64,000 nt of DNA, taken from NCBI GenBank assembly GCA_951799405.1, contig OX637332.1, positions 15,629,001 through 15,693,000 on the forward strand. Reading direction: 5' to 3'. The translations under genes and the position numbers were made by a program. How positions within the stretch are numbered: position 1 is the stretch's first letter; each line of letters starts with the position of its first letter. This DNA is from Agapetus fuscipes (lineage: Eukaryota > Arthropoda > Insecta > Trichoptera > Glossosomatidae). A model generated the notes under the pieces. That model did no database searches. It was not told the origin of the DNA and was given only the letters and a program-made list of their open reading frames with translations. Positions 10,125-22,750 of this stretch are shown here, one piece after another.

Positions 10125-12235
10125 ATTTAATTTTTTTTAAGTATTATTATAATATACAATCTAAGTTGCATAGACGCATTAACATTTATAATTCATATTC
10201 AATGCACTACTTCACGGAGACACGAGTGAGTTTGCGCTTACAAATGCTGCATGTGTATTTACAAATAAAAAATTTCAGCCTCTCATGACCATAAGCCCTG
10301 CAACTTTTGCTGACCTTTTCAGAAACAGGGGACACATTTGTTAAGTGAACCCATTTATGCGATATGGGTGGTAAGCCTCATACTAACCCTTAAGTCAAGG
10401 AATTTGATTCAACAACGTTAAATTTAATTTATAATCTAAATTTGCAAAAAAAGTTATTTGATGATTCAAATTGAATGCACGCCCACAAACTGGCAAATGT
10501 CATTTCACGTTAACCTATAGTTGTGGCGCTTGATTTTTTTTAAATATTAGAATATATAATCTAAGTTGCACAGATACAATAAGTTTTATGATTCATATTC
10601 AATGCATGTCCCCCTGGAGACACGAGTGGGTTCGCACTTATAAATGCTGTATGTGAACTTACAAATTCAAATTAAGGCCTGTAATGAACATGAGCCCTGC
10701 AACTTTTGCCACCCTTTTCAAAAACAGGGGAAACATTTTTCAAATGAACCATTTTTTGCAATATGGGTATTCAGGCTCATACTAACCTATAAGTCAAGGA
10801 ATTTCTAATCTAATCTAAGCTGCAAGGATATATATCATTTAAGATTTATATTCAATGCATTCCCACAAGCAGACATGTATAATTTCGCGCTGGCACATGC
10901 CGCATGTGGACCTACATTATAAAAACCCAATCTCGAATGAACATAAGCCCTGCAACTCTTGCCATCCTTCCCTGAAACAGGGGTGAAATTGGCAAAGTGA
11001 ACCATTTTTCACAGTATGGGTGGTCAGCCGCATACCAACCTATAAGTCAAGGATTTGAGTTTGAAAAATCCTTACACAACGTTAATCTTAATTTATAATC
11101 TAAAGTTGCAAAAAAACTTATTTGATGATTCAAATTAAATGCACACCTATAAGCTGGCAAATGTCATTTCACGTTAACATATAATTGTGGCACTTGATGT
11201 TTTTAATATTAGAATATAAATCTAAGTTGCATAGATACATTTTATAATTCATATTCAATGCATGCTTACATGGAGACACGAGTAAGTTCCCGCTTAGAAA
11301 TGCTGCATGTGAACTTACAAATTTAAATGAAGGCCTCTAATGCACATAAGCTCTGCAACTTTTACCGACCTTTTCAGAAACAGGGGGAACATTAGTTAAG
11401 TGAACCCATTTATGCGATATGGGTGGTAAGCCTCATACTAACCCTTAAGTCAAGGAATTTGATTCAACAACGTTAAATTTAATTTATAATCTAAAGTTGC
11501 AAAAAAAGTTATTTGATAATTCAAATTAAATGCACACCCACAAGCTGGCAAATGTCTTTTCACGCTAACATATAATTGTGGCACTTGATGTTTTTAATTT
11601 TAGAATATAAATCTAAGTTGCATACATACATTTTATAATTCATATTCAATGCATGCCCCCAAGCAGACATGAGTGAGTTTGCGCTTACAAATGCTGCATG
11701 TGTAACTACAAATAAAAATTTCAGCCTCTCATGACCATAAGCCATGCAACTTTTGCCGACCTATTCAGAAACAGGGGGAACATTAGTTAAGTGAACCCAT
11801 TTATGCGATATGGGTGGTAAGCCTCATACTAACCCTTAGGTCAAGGAATTTGGGTTTGGAAAATCCTTAAACAACGGTTATCTTAATTTATAATCTTAAG
11901 TTGCAAAAAGAGTTTTGATGATTCAAATACAATGCACACCCACAAGCTGGCAAATGTCTTTTCACGCTAACATATAATTGTGGCACTTGATGTTTTTAAT
12001 TTTTGAATATAAATCTAAGTTGCATACATGCATTTTATAATTTATATTGAATGGATGCCCCCAAGCAGACATGAGTGAGTTTGCGCTTACAAACGCTGCA
12101 TGTGCAATTATTACAAATAAAAATTTCAGCCTCTCTTGACCATAAGCCCTGCAATTTTGCCGAACTTTTCAGGAACAGAGAAACATTCGTTCAGTGAACA
12201 TTTTCTTAGGTATGGGAGGTCAGCCTCATACCTCA
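10125..12235 (-). repeat. Tandem array of about 400-bp units built from family A
   Basis: Each unit joins a 5'-truncated family A copy (aatttataatctaaagttgc ... attgtggcacttgatg) to a longer one (aatataaatctaagttgcat ... aagtcaaggaattt). Units begin near 10400, 11054, 11456 and 11850, with a half unit at 10125-10400. A standard family A copy (about 10804-11054) sits between the first two units. Confidence 0.8.
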
Positions 12236-12384
12236 TGCTTCATACAAGAATCTCAGAACATGAAAGAACTAAATAACCCTTTTACCGCAATTTTTTTTCA
12301 AATTACTTCTTAAAGCATTTAATTACTATGAAGGAGGTATGAGGAAAAATTATTGCGAAGCCAGACTCACTCTGCCCGAAGGGC

Positions 12385-12422
12385 CTAGCAGACAACCGTG
12401 CGCAGCACGGTCAGTCTGCTAG
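12385..12422. repeat. GC-rich hairpin
   Basis: ctagcagac and accgtgc pair with gcacggt and gtctgctag, interrupted by a one-base asymmetry; the loop is 3 nt. Not matched by any other repeat in the window. Confidence 0.75.
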
Positions 12423-12671
12423 TATATTATAAAAGGCAGATTTTATTTTCACAAATTGATCATTTATTTCACCTCAAGTACTTTCGACTTGCTTACACAA
12501 GACCAATTAAGCATATTGTATTAATTATTGTCTTATATTATATTATACAATAATTTTCTTGTATAAAGTTTCATGAACCTCAGGAGAGTCTAAGGACCGA
12601 AAACGTTCGTAAATTTAACTCAAATAACAAAAAAAATGGAAAAAACAGCGTTATACTCAAAGTATTCTTGT

Positions 12672-12938
12672 CTATATCTATAATCTATAATCTAAGCTGC
12701 AAGGATATGTAAGCATTTAAGGCTCATATGAAATGCATGCCTACAGACAGGCACATGTAGGTTCGCGCCTACACATTCTGCATGTGTGCATACAAATAAA
12801 GAAAACCTCACATGGACATAAACCTTGCAACTCCTGCCGCCGTTCCCTGAACCGGGGTGGCATTGGCAAAAGTGAACCGATTTTTACAGCACGGGTGGTC
12901 AGCCTCGTACCAACCTATCAGTCAAGGAGCACAAAAAA
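12672..12938 (-). repeat. Repeat family A copy
   Basis: From ctataatctataatctaagc to ccaacctatcagtcaagg. Confidence 0.8.
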
Positions 12939-13235
12939 TTATAAATGATTTACAGAAATTCATAATGAGACACATTACAAATTAAAATTAAAATAAAGTA
13001 AAATAAAAATTAAACTTAATATTACACTTAGAATTAATGCCCTAGCCGCCATTGTTGCAAATATTTTGTAAAAAACAAATTTAGGATTAGTTAATGATTT
13101 TTCACAGTGGTAATACACAAACCAGAAAAATATATTGTTTAAGAAAGCCGGAATTTTGTAGGGAACTCTCCAGATAGCATCTATAACACATCTCAAGATG
13201 CTGCACATTTAAATTAAAAATTAAAATTAAATTTG

Positions 13236-13522
13236 GCTGATTTATTTGGTGAGCGCTGTTTTTGTGTGTATCACACCTCAAGAGCCCTCTGCAAGCTTGG
13301 TCGTCACTGTAGAAAGCGCCAATTCTCAAGCAAGATCCAGTTGTTGTAAGGCTGGATGGACCTTTTGATGACCGGTCTTTGGTAAAGGTTTATGAATTTT
13401 TCAACCCAGCGAAGAGCAAATTTGAAAATATAAATGTTTTATTTGTTGTGCTCCGCCGGGATTCGAACCCACAACCTTCCAGTTAGGAGTCCGAAGTGTT
13501 ACCACTTGGACTACGGACCGGT
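13236..13522 (-). repeat. T1 SINE, full length
   Basis: Reverse orientation: tail tttatttggtgagcgctgtt, body caagagccctctgcaagctt, B box gggattcgaaccc and A-box end ggactacggaccggtc. About 285 bp. Confidence 0.85.
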
Positions 13523-13832
13523 CTAGAGTCGAAATGAATAAAATCACTGTGAAAAGATGTCCATTCATGTCACTAGCTCCATGCAGAAGAGGTGTTAGTT
13601 TTTGTGATAGTATAATTTGAAAACAGCTTGAAAAAATGTATATGGTACCTACTTAGCCAGATAGTTTATTTGTACATCAAGTCAAATCACCTTCTTCAGT
13701 TTCAGCTCAACGGTCGAATCTGAAAAATTCTAAATTATTTCTGACACAGCTCTATAGAATTAAAGACAACAATCTAAGAGGTGTAAAAAAATGGTAATGA
13801 TATGAAAACGGTTTCCGTTGTTTCCATACATC

Positions 13833-14332
13833 CAGGCCCGAATTAAGGGTGGTTCGTGCGGTGCGACCGAACCAGGGCCCCCACGTCCTAGAAGCCCCCC
13901 AAGACGTTTTAAAAAAATATGCTTCAAAGAAATTTTCATCAAAAATTTGTTCGGGAGCCCGTATTTTAAAGGTATTCACGACCAAAGAAGCTTTTGTAGA
14001 AGAAGATAATATATTTGATCAACTTTTATATTTCAAAGGCGCCTATGGGCGACTTACATATATGACACTGTTTTGAAAAATATAATAAAAGTAACATATT
14101 TTTTTACAAGAACAAGACGAAGTTTACTCCAACAATGTGTCATAGCATAGACCTCCAGCTTTTTTTTTAATTTGTGGGGAGTCTCTTGAACAGGATTCTC
14201 AAAAATAAACTTAAAGAGCCAGTTATGGTTTTGGTTTGCAAGTATTTTTTTTATCGCGGGGTGAGGGAGGGTGTTGGGAGCCCCCCTGACTTTTCCCGCA
14301 CCGGTGCCCCTAGTGGTCTTACTCCGGACCTG
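13833..14332. mobile_element. hAT-type MITE
   Basis: Ends CAGGCCCGAATTAAG and CTTACTCCGGACCTG are imperfect 15-bp inverted repeats of the hAT kind (CAGG...CCTG). Flanking octamers CATACATC (13825-13832) and GATACATC (14333-14340) match at 7 of 8, as expected for the 8-bp hAT target duplication. The 500-bp interior holds only overlapping chance frames. Confidence 0.85.
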
Positions 14333-15039
14333 GATACATCTATCTCATTTTCGAGTAAAAACATAAATTGCCGCCTTTGATTCCATGCGACTCATCTTTT
14401 ATCCAGATTATCATCATCGTACATAAGTTCTGTAGAAATATTTTATTTGACCCTGTGCGACTGCGGGATATCCAGGACTCGACACACTACATATATCGAT
14501 GTGCCCCTTAATCGGTGAAAATGCACACTAACGGACCTGCTTCAAGTGAACGACAATGCAGTCGCTGCTCCTAGTCACTGGAGATACTGAGCATAGGTAG
14601 TTCTGGACACGTAAAATAACGTAAGTGCAGTGCAGTAAATGGAATTTGTTCCTAAGACAAAAATAAAAATACCAAACTGCAAACTTCGTTTAAAATTGAA
14701 ATCTCACTCACTTTAAAACATTCATAATATGAAAAGAGTAAATTATTTTGTAAATTTGTGTATTGCTTCAAGGACATATCTCATGATTACCAACCGCTCT
14801 TTCTTACCTTGGCTCCATTACCGCCGTGTTTCTAAAGTATAATTCTTAATGTGCTCGGTCTCTCTGGTCATCGAAGGTTCACTTTACAGCGGGATACAAC
14901 AAAAGTGGTCATAAATTAGAGCATTACGCGGTCGCAGTAACTTATAATTTAAGAGGCACTTACCAGCAATGGCTCAGGGTGGCAAGTCAAACAAAACCAA
15001 AGGGGGCTGGAATAATGGCAATAGTGGTATTGTAAGGAC

Positions 15040-15450
15040 TACAAGTCTACTAGTCAACGCAACGGACTCGTAATCAGAAGGTCCTGGTTTTGATTAAAAA
15101 AAAAACAAAATATGTTTTTTTTTATAAATTCAATAGAAAAACACAAGTTTTAATTTACTTTTATTTATTTTTTGGTCATAGGTCAAACGTTTTCGCGTAA
15201 TACTTTGTTTTTTCAATTGAATTTATAAAAAAAATACAATGGACTTGCACCATGTTAACAGAAATACCCTTAAGAATTACAAAATATGTTGTTTGCTGTG
15301 CGTATAAAATCTAACAGCCTAAAGATCTGTCACCAAAGGTCCATCCAGCCGTACAGAAACTGAGTCTCGCATGTGTAATTGGCGCTTTCTATAGTTCAGA
15401 AAAAGCTTGCAGATGGCCTTTGAGTTTTGATTCACACACAAAACAGCACT
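15040..15450 (+). repeat. T1 SINE split by a foldback element
   Basis: T1 head (aagtctactagtcaacgcaa, ggactcgtaat) ends near 15095; the T1 body resumes near 15320 (caccaaaggtccatccagcc ... ttggcgctttctatag). The gap holds an FB element. Confidence 0.7.
15095..15290. mobile_element. Foldback element inside T1
   Basis: Left arm ttataaattcaatagaaaaa, with caaacgttttcgcg at the centre; right arm tcaattgaatttataaaaaa, then acaatggacttgcacc. Confidence 0.7.
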
Positions 15451-15901
15451 TGCACAGGAAATCATCCTATGTTCTTCTTCTTCTTCATCTTGATTTAGGA
15501 CTAGGTCCTGTTTATTCTCGGGTTTCACTCCTGGGACGCGGATGTCCAGCTGTCCTTCCACCTCTTTGGTGGTCGTCCAGGGGGTCTGCTGGTTGATGGT
15601 ATCTCGTCTCCTATGTTGATACTGTCTAAATTATGCAAATAATTTCATTTAAACATCGATATTTCTTCATTTCTATACAAACAAAAAGACCCTGATTCTT
15701 TTAAAAAATATTTGTATTTGAGTTGTATGGAATCAATGGAAGCGAGGCAGATTGATTTAAAAGTTAAAAAAAAATATAATAGAAACACACACCGAAGAAC
15801 GTTTTTTCAAGACTTCCATATTTCGTTTCCGAAAAAATCCTATATAGGCGTTTATTTTTATTTTACGCGGCTCTTATGCTATATTTTATTTTATTTTACT
15901 C

Positions 15902-16173
15902 ATATCGCCACTTTAAAGGTAAAACTGTATAAGTACTGATTCACTGATTTGAGAAATCGTGGAAAAAACATTTTATTGGAAATAACTTCTCATTGTGGGT
16001 GAACTCATTATTAACTAATACTCATGAGTCATGATAAACTTCGGAACTACAGGATTTTCACACTTTTTTTAGTTTTTTCCTCGTATAAAACAGGAAAAAG
16101 GTGCAATTATCAGAGAAACCCATGTTAGCTTAATATGTTTTTAATTCAGTTTCATCTTTAAGGTATCGATATA
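15902..16173. mobile_element. TIR MITE, family D copy 2
   Basis: tatcgccactttaaaggtaa at the left and ttcagtttcatctttaaggt, then atcgata, at the right; the interior (cattttattggaaataactt) aligns with copy 1. Confidence 0.8.
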
Positions 16174-16440
16174 ATAATAGATCTGTAACAAATTTACTAT
16201 ATGCATCTTCAATGCGAAGTAAAAGACTTTTTTTTTACTTTGATCCTGAACATTCTATTAATTTCGCAAACGTGTATTTACTCAAAAATATAAATTAATC
16301 ATTCTCAATTGCAAAACTGTTTCAATACAAATGGAAACGATGTAATGCTTTCCACACACAAGGGTGCTATTACCCCTTACATGATTATTAAATAAACCCT
16401 TATAGATTGTAGCACAGGGTTGGATAATTACTGGCTTGAG

Positions 16441-16881
16441 CCCTACATCGACCGCACCGTACCGGAAAACGGCAATATAAAAATGAACTTAATAATATAA
16501 TAATTACTGAGGAAAAATCAATCAATACGTGGTTTCAATTCAATTCGTCATGAGTTCTTCATTTGTTTGAGCAAAGACTCACTTGAAATAACAATTTTGC
16601 CTTTTATAAATGTTTCATATTGTCCGGTCGATTGCTCAGTTGGTAGAGTAGTTCTAGCTATGGATTGCAAGCACTCTACCAACTGAGCAATCGACCGGAC
16701 AATATGAAACATTTATAAAAGGCAAAATTGTTATTTCAAGTGAGTCTTTGCTCAAACAAATGAAGAACTCATGACGAATTGAATTGAAACCACGTATTGA
16801 TTGATTTTTCCTCATTAATTATTATATTATTAAGTTCATTTTTATATTGCCGTTTTCCGGTACGGTGCGGTCGATGTAGGG
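16441..16881. repeat. Near-perfect palindrome, 209-bp arms
   Basis: The left arm 16441-16649 is the reverse complement of 16673-16881; by eye I find about one mismatch (near 16508). The spacer is 23 bp. The arms carry the T2 SINE head (gtccggtcgattgctcagtt) at the centre and single-copy flank further out. Confidence 0.92.
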
Positions 16882-17110
16882 TGTCAGAAATGATTCACCG
16901 TTGCGGTGTTTATTTCAAACGCAAAATAAAATGCCAGAAAGGCTTATCAGCCTTTACAAGAAAAGAGTACCAGCCCCCGTGGGAGCTAGGAAACACCCAC
17001 TTCAACTGAAGCGGTTGGCGTAGGGCCAGCCCCTTTCCTGTAAAAATAAATATTCACCACAGGCGAACCCTTTAGAGGTAACGCGGAAAAAGTTACACTA
17101 TATGTGTAGC
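16881..17110 (+). repeat. T2 SINE body
   Basis: ggtgtcagaaatgattcacc through tgtaaaaataaatattcacc and acactatatgtgtagcttag. Its head is the one at the centre of the palindrome, so an inverted copy of head and flank separates head from body. Confidence 0.8.
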
Positions 17111-17221
17111 TTAGTTGCATTGTGTATTAATCGCATATAAAACATTTAGTATAGTCACGAAGGTTCAATTGCGATTTTTTTTCGCTTAGTACGATTTTTT
17201 CTCATTATTTTTTATGGTGTA

Positions 17222-17430
17222 CCAAATGTATTTAAGGCTCATATTTAATGCACGCCCATAAACAGACACATTTAAGTTCGCACCCACACATGTGTGCCTA
17301 CTTACATTCATGTGTGCCTACTTACAATATAATCCGAACCTACCATTAACATTTACCTTACAAATCATGCCGCTTGAACCTGAATACGGGGTGGCATTAG
17401 CAAAAGTGAACAATGTTTTTACAGAATGGG
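17222..17430 (-). repeat. Repeat family A copy, partial
   Basis: Lacks the tail; includes a local duplication of acatgtgtgcctacttaca. Confidence 0.65.
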
Positions 17431-17514
17431 GGAGCTAACTCAAAACAAACTGCAGAACGAAGGCATAATTTTTGTATGTAGCATCTGTAATATATTAGGT
17501 AAAGAGAAATAATG

Positions 17515-17706
17515 ACATTTCAGGCTCATACTTAATGCATTCCCCCAAGCAGGCACACGCATGCTGCGTGTGTAGATACAAAATGTAACATAAACATAAA
17601 ATTTGCAACTCCTGCCGCATTGCCTTGAAAACGGGGTAGCATTGGCAAAAGTTAACCAAGTTTGTATAGCTTTGGAGGTCAGCCTCATACCAATCTATTA
17701 GTCAAG
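17515..17706 (-). repeat. Repeat family A copy, partial
   Basis: atttcaggctcatacttaat to ccaatctattagtcaagg. Confidence 0.7.
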
Positions 17707-18064
17707 GAACATAATAATAAAATGCTATCTAATCATCACGAGTAATTTTACCTAAAATTGAAATAATCTTATTCTCAGAAAATATTTTTTATTTTTTTTT
17801 GCTTTATTATCAAATTAAAAAAAATATAAACAATTTATCAGATTGTAATAATTTTCCAGAGAAAAAGAAAGTTTACTTTATCGGCAAAATATGTTAGATT
17901 CTAATGAAAATGCATTCTTATAGAATGTATTGGGCAATACAGTGAAATCAGCAGTTTAAAATTCTATCTACTCGTAGTTTTTTTTTCTGTTTATACTGAC
18001 AATTGGTGAAAATGAAGAATGAATTCTAGGAAAATTAATAAAAGGGTGCACTCAAATTGCATTA

Positions 18065-18285
18065 TTTAATCTATAATCTACATTGCGAAGATAAATATTA
18101 TTAAAACATGTAAGATTCAAATTAAATGCATGCCCACAAGCAGACACATGTAAGTTCACGCTTATAAATTCATGTGTACTTATAAATAAAAAATCAAATC
18201 TCAAATGAACAAAAGACCTGCATTTTTTTCCGAACTTCCCTGAAATACGAGTGACATTGGAAAAGTGAACGATTTTTCACAGTAT
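18065..18285 (-). repeat. Repeat family A copy (left half of inverted pair)
   Basis: From aatctataatctacattgcg to gatttttcacagtatgg; meets a plus-strand copy about 10 bp on. Confidence 0.75.
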
Positions 18286-18295
18286 GGTCATTGAA

Positions 18296-18546
18296 TTGGA
18301 TGGACTTATAGGTTGGTGTGAGGATGACCACCCATACTGTAAAAAAATAGTTCACTTTGCCAATGTCACCCTTTTGTCCGGGAAGTTCGGCAAGAGTTGC
18401 AGGGCTTATTCATTTGAGATTGGGTTTTATATTGTAGGATCACATGCAGCATGTTTAAGTGAGAACTTATACGTGTCTGCTTGTGGGAATGCACTTATAA
18501 ATCTTAAATGTAATATATCTTTGCAACTTATATTACAGATGGTTGG
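18296..18546 (+). repeat. Repeat family A copy (right half of inverted pair)
   Basis: tggacttataggttggtgtg to aacttatattacagat. With 18065-18285 it can fold into a hairpin of about 220 bp with moderate identity. Confidence 0.75.
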
Positions 18547-18599
18547 TGAGTCTCATAACAAAAATCGTTCTTTATATTTAAACAAAAGACGGGCTTGAA

Positions 18600-21500
18600 T
18601 GAATGGATGTTGACACCTTACCTTTGTGAAGAGATGATCTTTTACAGTCCCGGGATCTGTAGGATTGTTGGGAGAAAGGTGGAAATGAGCAATCAGAGAG
18701 ATAGTGCATGTCGTCTCTATATTTTTAATATCAGAATGATTTGAATTTACATGACACGAAGATTTATATATAAGCTGTAGGTACCTTACAATAACATCCT
18801 ATATTAATGAATTCCATACAGTTCTATAAGTAATTCAATGTTACCGTATTATATTTTACAAATTATCATTACTATTTTTTACAAATGTATACTTTAATTC
18901 CCTTGCTTCCAAAGAGTTTTTTACCTGCAAAATCATGGTTAATTTTTTCATATTTTTTGTGATGCAATTTTCGTTCATTTTTTGTATTAAAAATTGTAAT
19001 CTTTTTGTTATAATCGTGAGAAAATACTTAATTTTATGTTACAAGTCAAGTATTTGAATAATTAATTTCAACATTTGAAAGCATGTTTTTGTCGAAATTC
19101 ATTTGAAATAACAGATAATACTTTAGATATAAATAGTATGTTAATGATGGTCACTTTCATTGATGATTCTGTTTAATTGAGTGACCAAAATAAAGGGTTG
19201 TCCAAAAACAAATGTTTTTTTTTTAATAATTGAAAAGCAAATTGGATTGAAATAGCCATTGTATGAATGTAACGAAATTAGTACTTACATTTTTTGAATG
19301 CAAATCAGAATCATTAAGAATCCAAATCCCGTTTGTGAAAAGTGTTCCGAAATACATATCAATTATATTTTTCCATAGTTAGACTTTGTATTCATTCAAC
19401 ACATACATCCATATTATATGGTTTTTGAAAAATAAGTGCAAGTAATATAACTTTTCAAAGATGGCAAAAAATCGTTCATGAGATCTATCAAGTATTTTCT
19501 ATCAAATTTTGCTTATTTTGGTAGCTATCACAGCATGGAACTTTTTGAAAACCACACTGTTTGTTTGTTAATTGTTTTTCTTGCAGAAAATTAAGATGCC
19601 AAGATGATTATGTATGGTATATATCGTGTGATTTCCTTTATTTTACATTATTATTTTTCGCATAAAAACTACTGTAGATATGTTTATATTATTTAGTGCA
19701 TTTTCTAATAAGTTATTTTTGTGATATGTGATTCTTTACCCTGTGTAACTTGTAGCATATAAGTATATTAAGAAGTACATTTAAATTCATTGTTTTATTT
19801 ATTATTTGCAAATTTATTTCTTTATTTATACAAACAAAACATTAAAAAGGGAACAAATATCAATTAAAAGAGAATAAAAAATAAATAACAATAACTTTAT
19901 TAAATATGATTGCATTTTAACTTAACGGTATCTTAGATTTATATAACTAAACAGAAAGTTTGACTAGAATGAAAAGAGATCTTTAGGTATCCTTACTTTA
20001 ATGAATTGTTATAAAAGCATTTCCTGGAAATGGTTTTCTAAGTAAAAAAAAAAAAAAAAAAATGTTTTTCTTAAACTAATAAGTTAAAAAAACGTTTCTC
20101 TGAAGTTTCAGAATAAATAGTGAAATAACTAATTTACATGAAAAATAAGTAGTTTTCCAAAGGCTTTAAATATGATGCAACCATTAGTATTTTTTTTAAT
20201 TGAAACTCGATTTAGTGTGTGCTGAAATTCAGGTTTGTAATTTTTTTACAAACCTGTGAGAAAATCAATATGATATTCGTGTGACCTTTAACTATTAATT
20301 ATTATTAAATTGTGCTGTATCTAGTTTGAGATAAAATCCTTCCATTGTATTATCATGAGAAGGCGTGCTTACTTTTTCTTTGATTTTGATTCTAAAATAA
20401 TATTACTTTATTATCATACAACCTAAATCTTAGTTAACGTACTTACTTGCTTAACTCTAACTATGATGAAATTTAGATTTTTTATCAATTAATTTAATCC
20501 TAGACTTAAGAAAATATCAATGTATTGCTAACAATTGTTTTCGCTTAAAATTATTATTTTACAGTTTTTTTTTCTAAATACATTTATATTACAAAATTAT
20601 GCTCAATCGTAATTTTTGTCATCAAATGTCATGTTTAATTAATTAAATATGCTTAATACCGATCAATGACTAAAAAATTAAAAGCAATTCTCGTTTATGT
20701 GTCTTAGCTTTGCTCTTGTTTTCATTTAACTACACGAAATTATCTTAATATTGCACACAGTTCTTGCTTTTGACAATACCTAACTTATTTTATATGAGCG
20801 TTCTGTTTCAGTAAGACTTTATTAATATTTTGTCATTTATGATAGAATCAATAATTAAATAATCAATAATTAAATAGAATAATTATTAAATAAAACATAG
20901 ATTCGAATCCATCAAAGTTATACACAAATAAAAGGAATTTGGTCTTTTCTGATTTACATGTTTTTACATAATTAACATAGAGAATATGTTTTTTTTTATC
21001 AATCTGATAATTTCATTTATAAGAATCAAAGTATTTTTCTTTTCCTGATAATATTTTTTATTATCGATTGAAATCATTAATAAAAAGCCGTGAAACAGGG
21101 GTTACATTTACAAAACGATACACTGCATTTGGTCACATCCGCTCGCATCGATTTTAGCATGTGAATTGCATTCAGACTTTAATGCTGTTACGATACACGA
21201 TTTGGTTTATTGCAATACGGTCAGGTACAAGCGCTTGCTTCGATTGATCAAACGATTGCTTCATATGATTTTCTTTGTTCAAGAGAATACAAGTGAACCC
21301 ATAAACGTACTTACTCGAAATATTATATGTATGTATATCAAGATTTGTAATCAAAATTTTCCCTTTTCACGATACTAATACAAGTTATTATACTTTAGTC
21401 TCATATTCTATTTACAAATTTACTTTTTTACATTCCATAAATCTATGTGACTAGATTGTGATAGTGATGATAGAAATAAGAAATGGATTGTTAACTTAAA

Positions 21501-22690
21501 GTAAAGTGTTTATATTGATTTACTTACATTATTATTACTGTTAATTTGTAGGTATTTTTTAAATTTGTATTTACTTCACATCTATCTCACTTTCAACTTT
21601 TTATTTCTCTAGAACATTCACTAAGCATCGCTGCCAAAGTCTTGCGGTATAAAAAGATATCTTAGTCTCCTTATTATTATTTTTTTTCACGGCCAGTCGT
21701 AAAAAGGATTTTTCACTTTCAAGAGCCAATCTTGCTTCATATTTTCTTAAAATTCTTTCAACGTTTGTAATGATGTGTGTATGAAATAATCAATATTTTT
21801 TACTGTTTTGTTTTAATTTTTTACTCATATTTTTTTTTAATTGGCAGAAAAAAAAATGTTACCTAGCCACTAAGTTTCTGTACCTACTCAACGGATGATA
21901 ATGATTTCAAATCATCTTAGTTGCGTTTGATCTTTTATCATTCGACTGTAAAACCAAGAAATCTTCGGTACTTCCTATAAAGTAAGACGAATAAACTTTC
22001 AATTTGTGTTATAAATAAACACTATTGAATTTTTTTAATTTTTTTTTGTTTACTTTAATGAAGCAATGTAGTAAAGAAGTAATTTGTAAATTTGATTGTT
22101 TAGTTTTTGTATCAAAATTTGCGAAATTTAGAAAAATGAAACAGGGGCCTTGAAAAATAACATTGTGATTGAAAATATTTTTCAAAGTAAAAATCTAATT
22201 TACGCCTGGCTTGAGTCCCTTATTATTCTAGAACTGTGCCATCATTTTTAGTGGTTTATCGACAAACATAACATCGTTCTGACTTTGGTAAGACTTTGAA
22301 AATGTCAGAAAATAACAAACCTAAAAGATGACATCTTTCATTTTTCATTTAAAACACACTAAGAACTGTATTTAAATACATTATTTTAGGTTAATTCTGA
22401 AAAAGGGTAATCAAATGAAATTATAAATTAATCTCACATGGTGCTTCTTAAAATAAAATTTTAATGTAAAATAAGATATCAGGGTTATAGAATGAACAAT
22501 GGAATAATTTCATGATGTATTTTTAAAAATGAAAGTTTTTGGGGTTAAGAACATCAGTCAAAAGAACAAGTTAGAAGTTTTGAAGTTGCATCCATGTTAC
22601 AAAAATAAAAAGTCTTACCAAGTCTTTGTGGCACATCAGCTATACGATTAATTGTCTCTGCAGCGTGTGGCTAAGGTATCACGTGGCGTG
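18600..22690 (-). other. Repeat-poor A+T-rich block below acj6, probable 3'UTR and downstream DNA
   Basis: None of the interspersed families common elsewhere in the window is seen between about 18600 and 24150. Many TTTATT sextets (AATAAA on the minus strand) are scattered through it, so no single polyadenylation site can be chosen. It also has an 18-19 A run near 20044 and a small hairpin at 20230. Long 3'UTRs are common for POU genes; the assignment is inferred. Confidence 0.45.
20230..20256. repeat. Hairpin with T-run loop in putative acj6 3'UTR
   Basis: caggtttgtaa and ttacaaacctg are perfect 11-bp arms around five Ts. Confidence 0.8.
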
Positions 22691-22697
22691 GACTAGT

Positions 22698-22744
22698 GGT
22701 CTAGAGGTCTAGAGGTCTAGAGGTCTAGAGGCCTAGAGGTCTAG
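22698..22744. repeat. 8-bp tandem repeat (GGTCTAGA)n
   Basis: About six head-to-tail copies of ggtctaga, one with a T to C change. It begins 6 bp below the second acj6 stop, so it would lie at the start of the 3'UTR. Each unit contains the palindrome TCTAGA. Confidence 0.9.
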
Positions 22745-22750
22745 CTTGTC

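Noticed and set aside
10125..12235. CRISPR-like repeat array
   Set aside because: Units are about 400 bp and derived from an interspersed repeat in a eukaryotic genome.
18284..18598. 104-codon plus-strand frame
   Set aside because: Lies wholly in a family A repeat copy and its flank.
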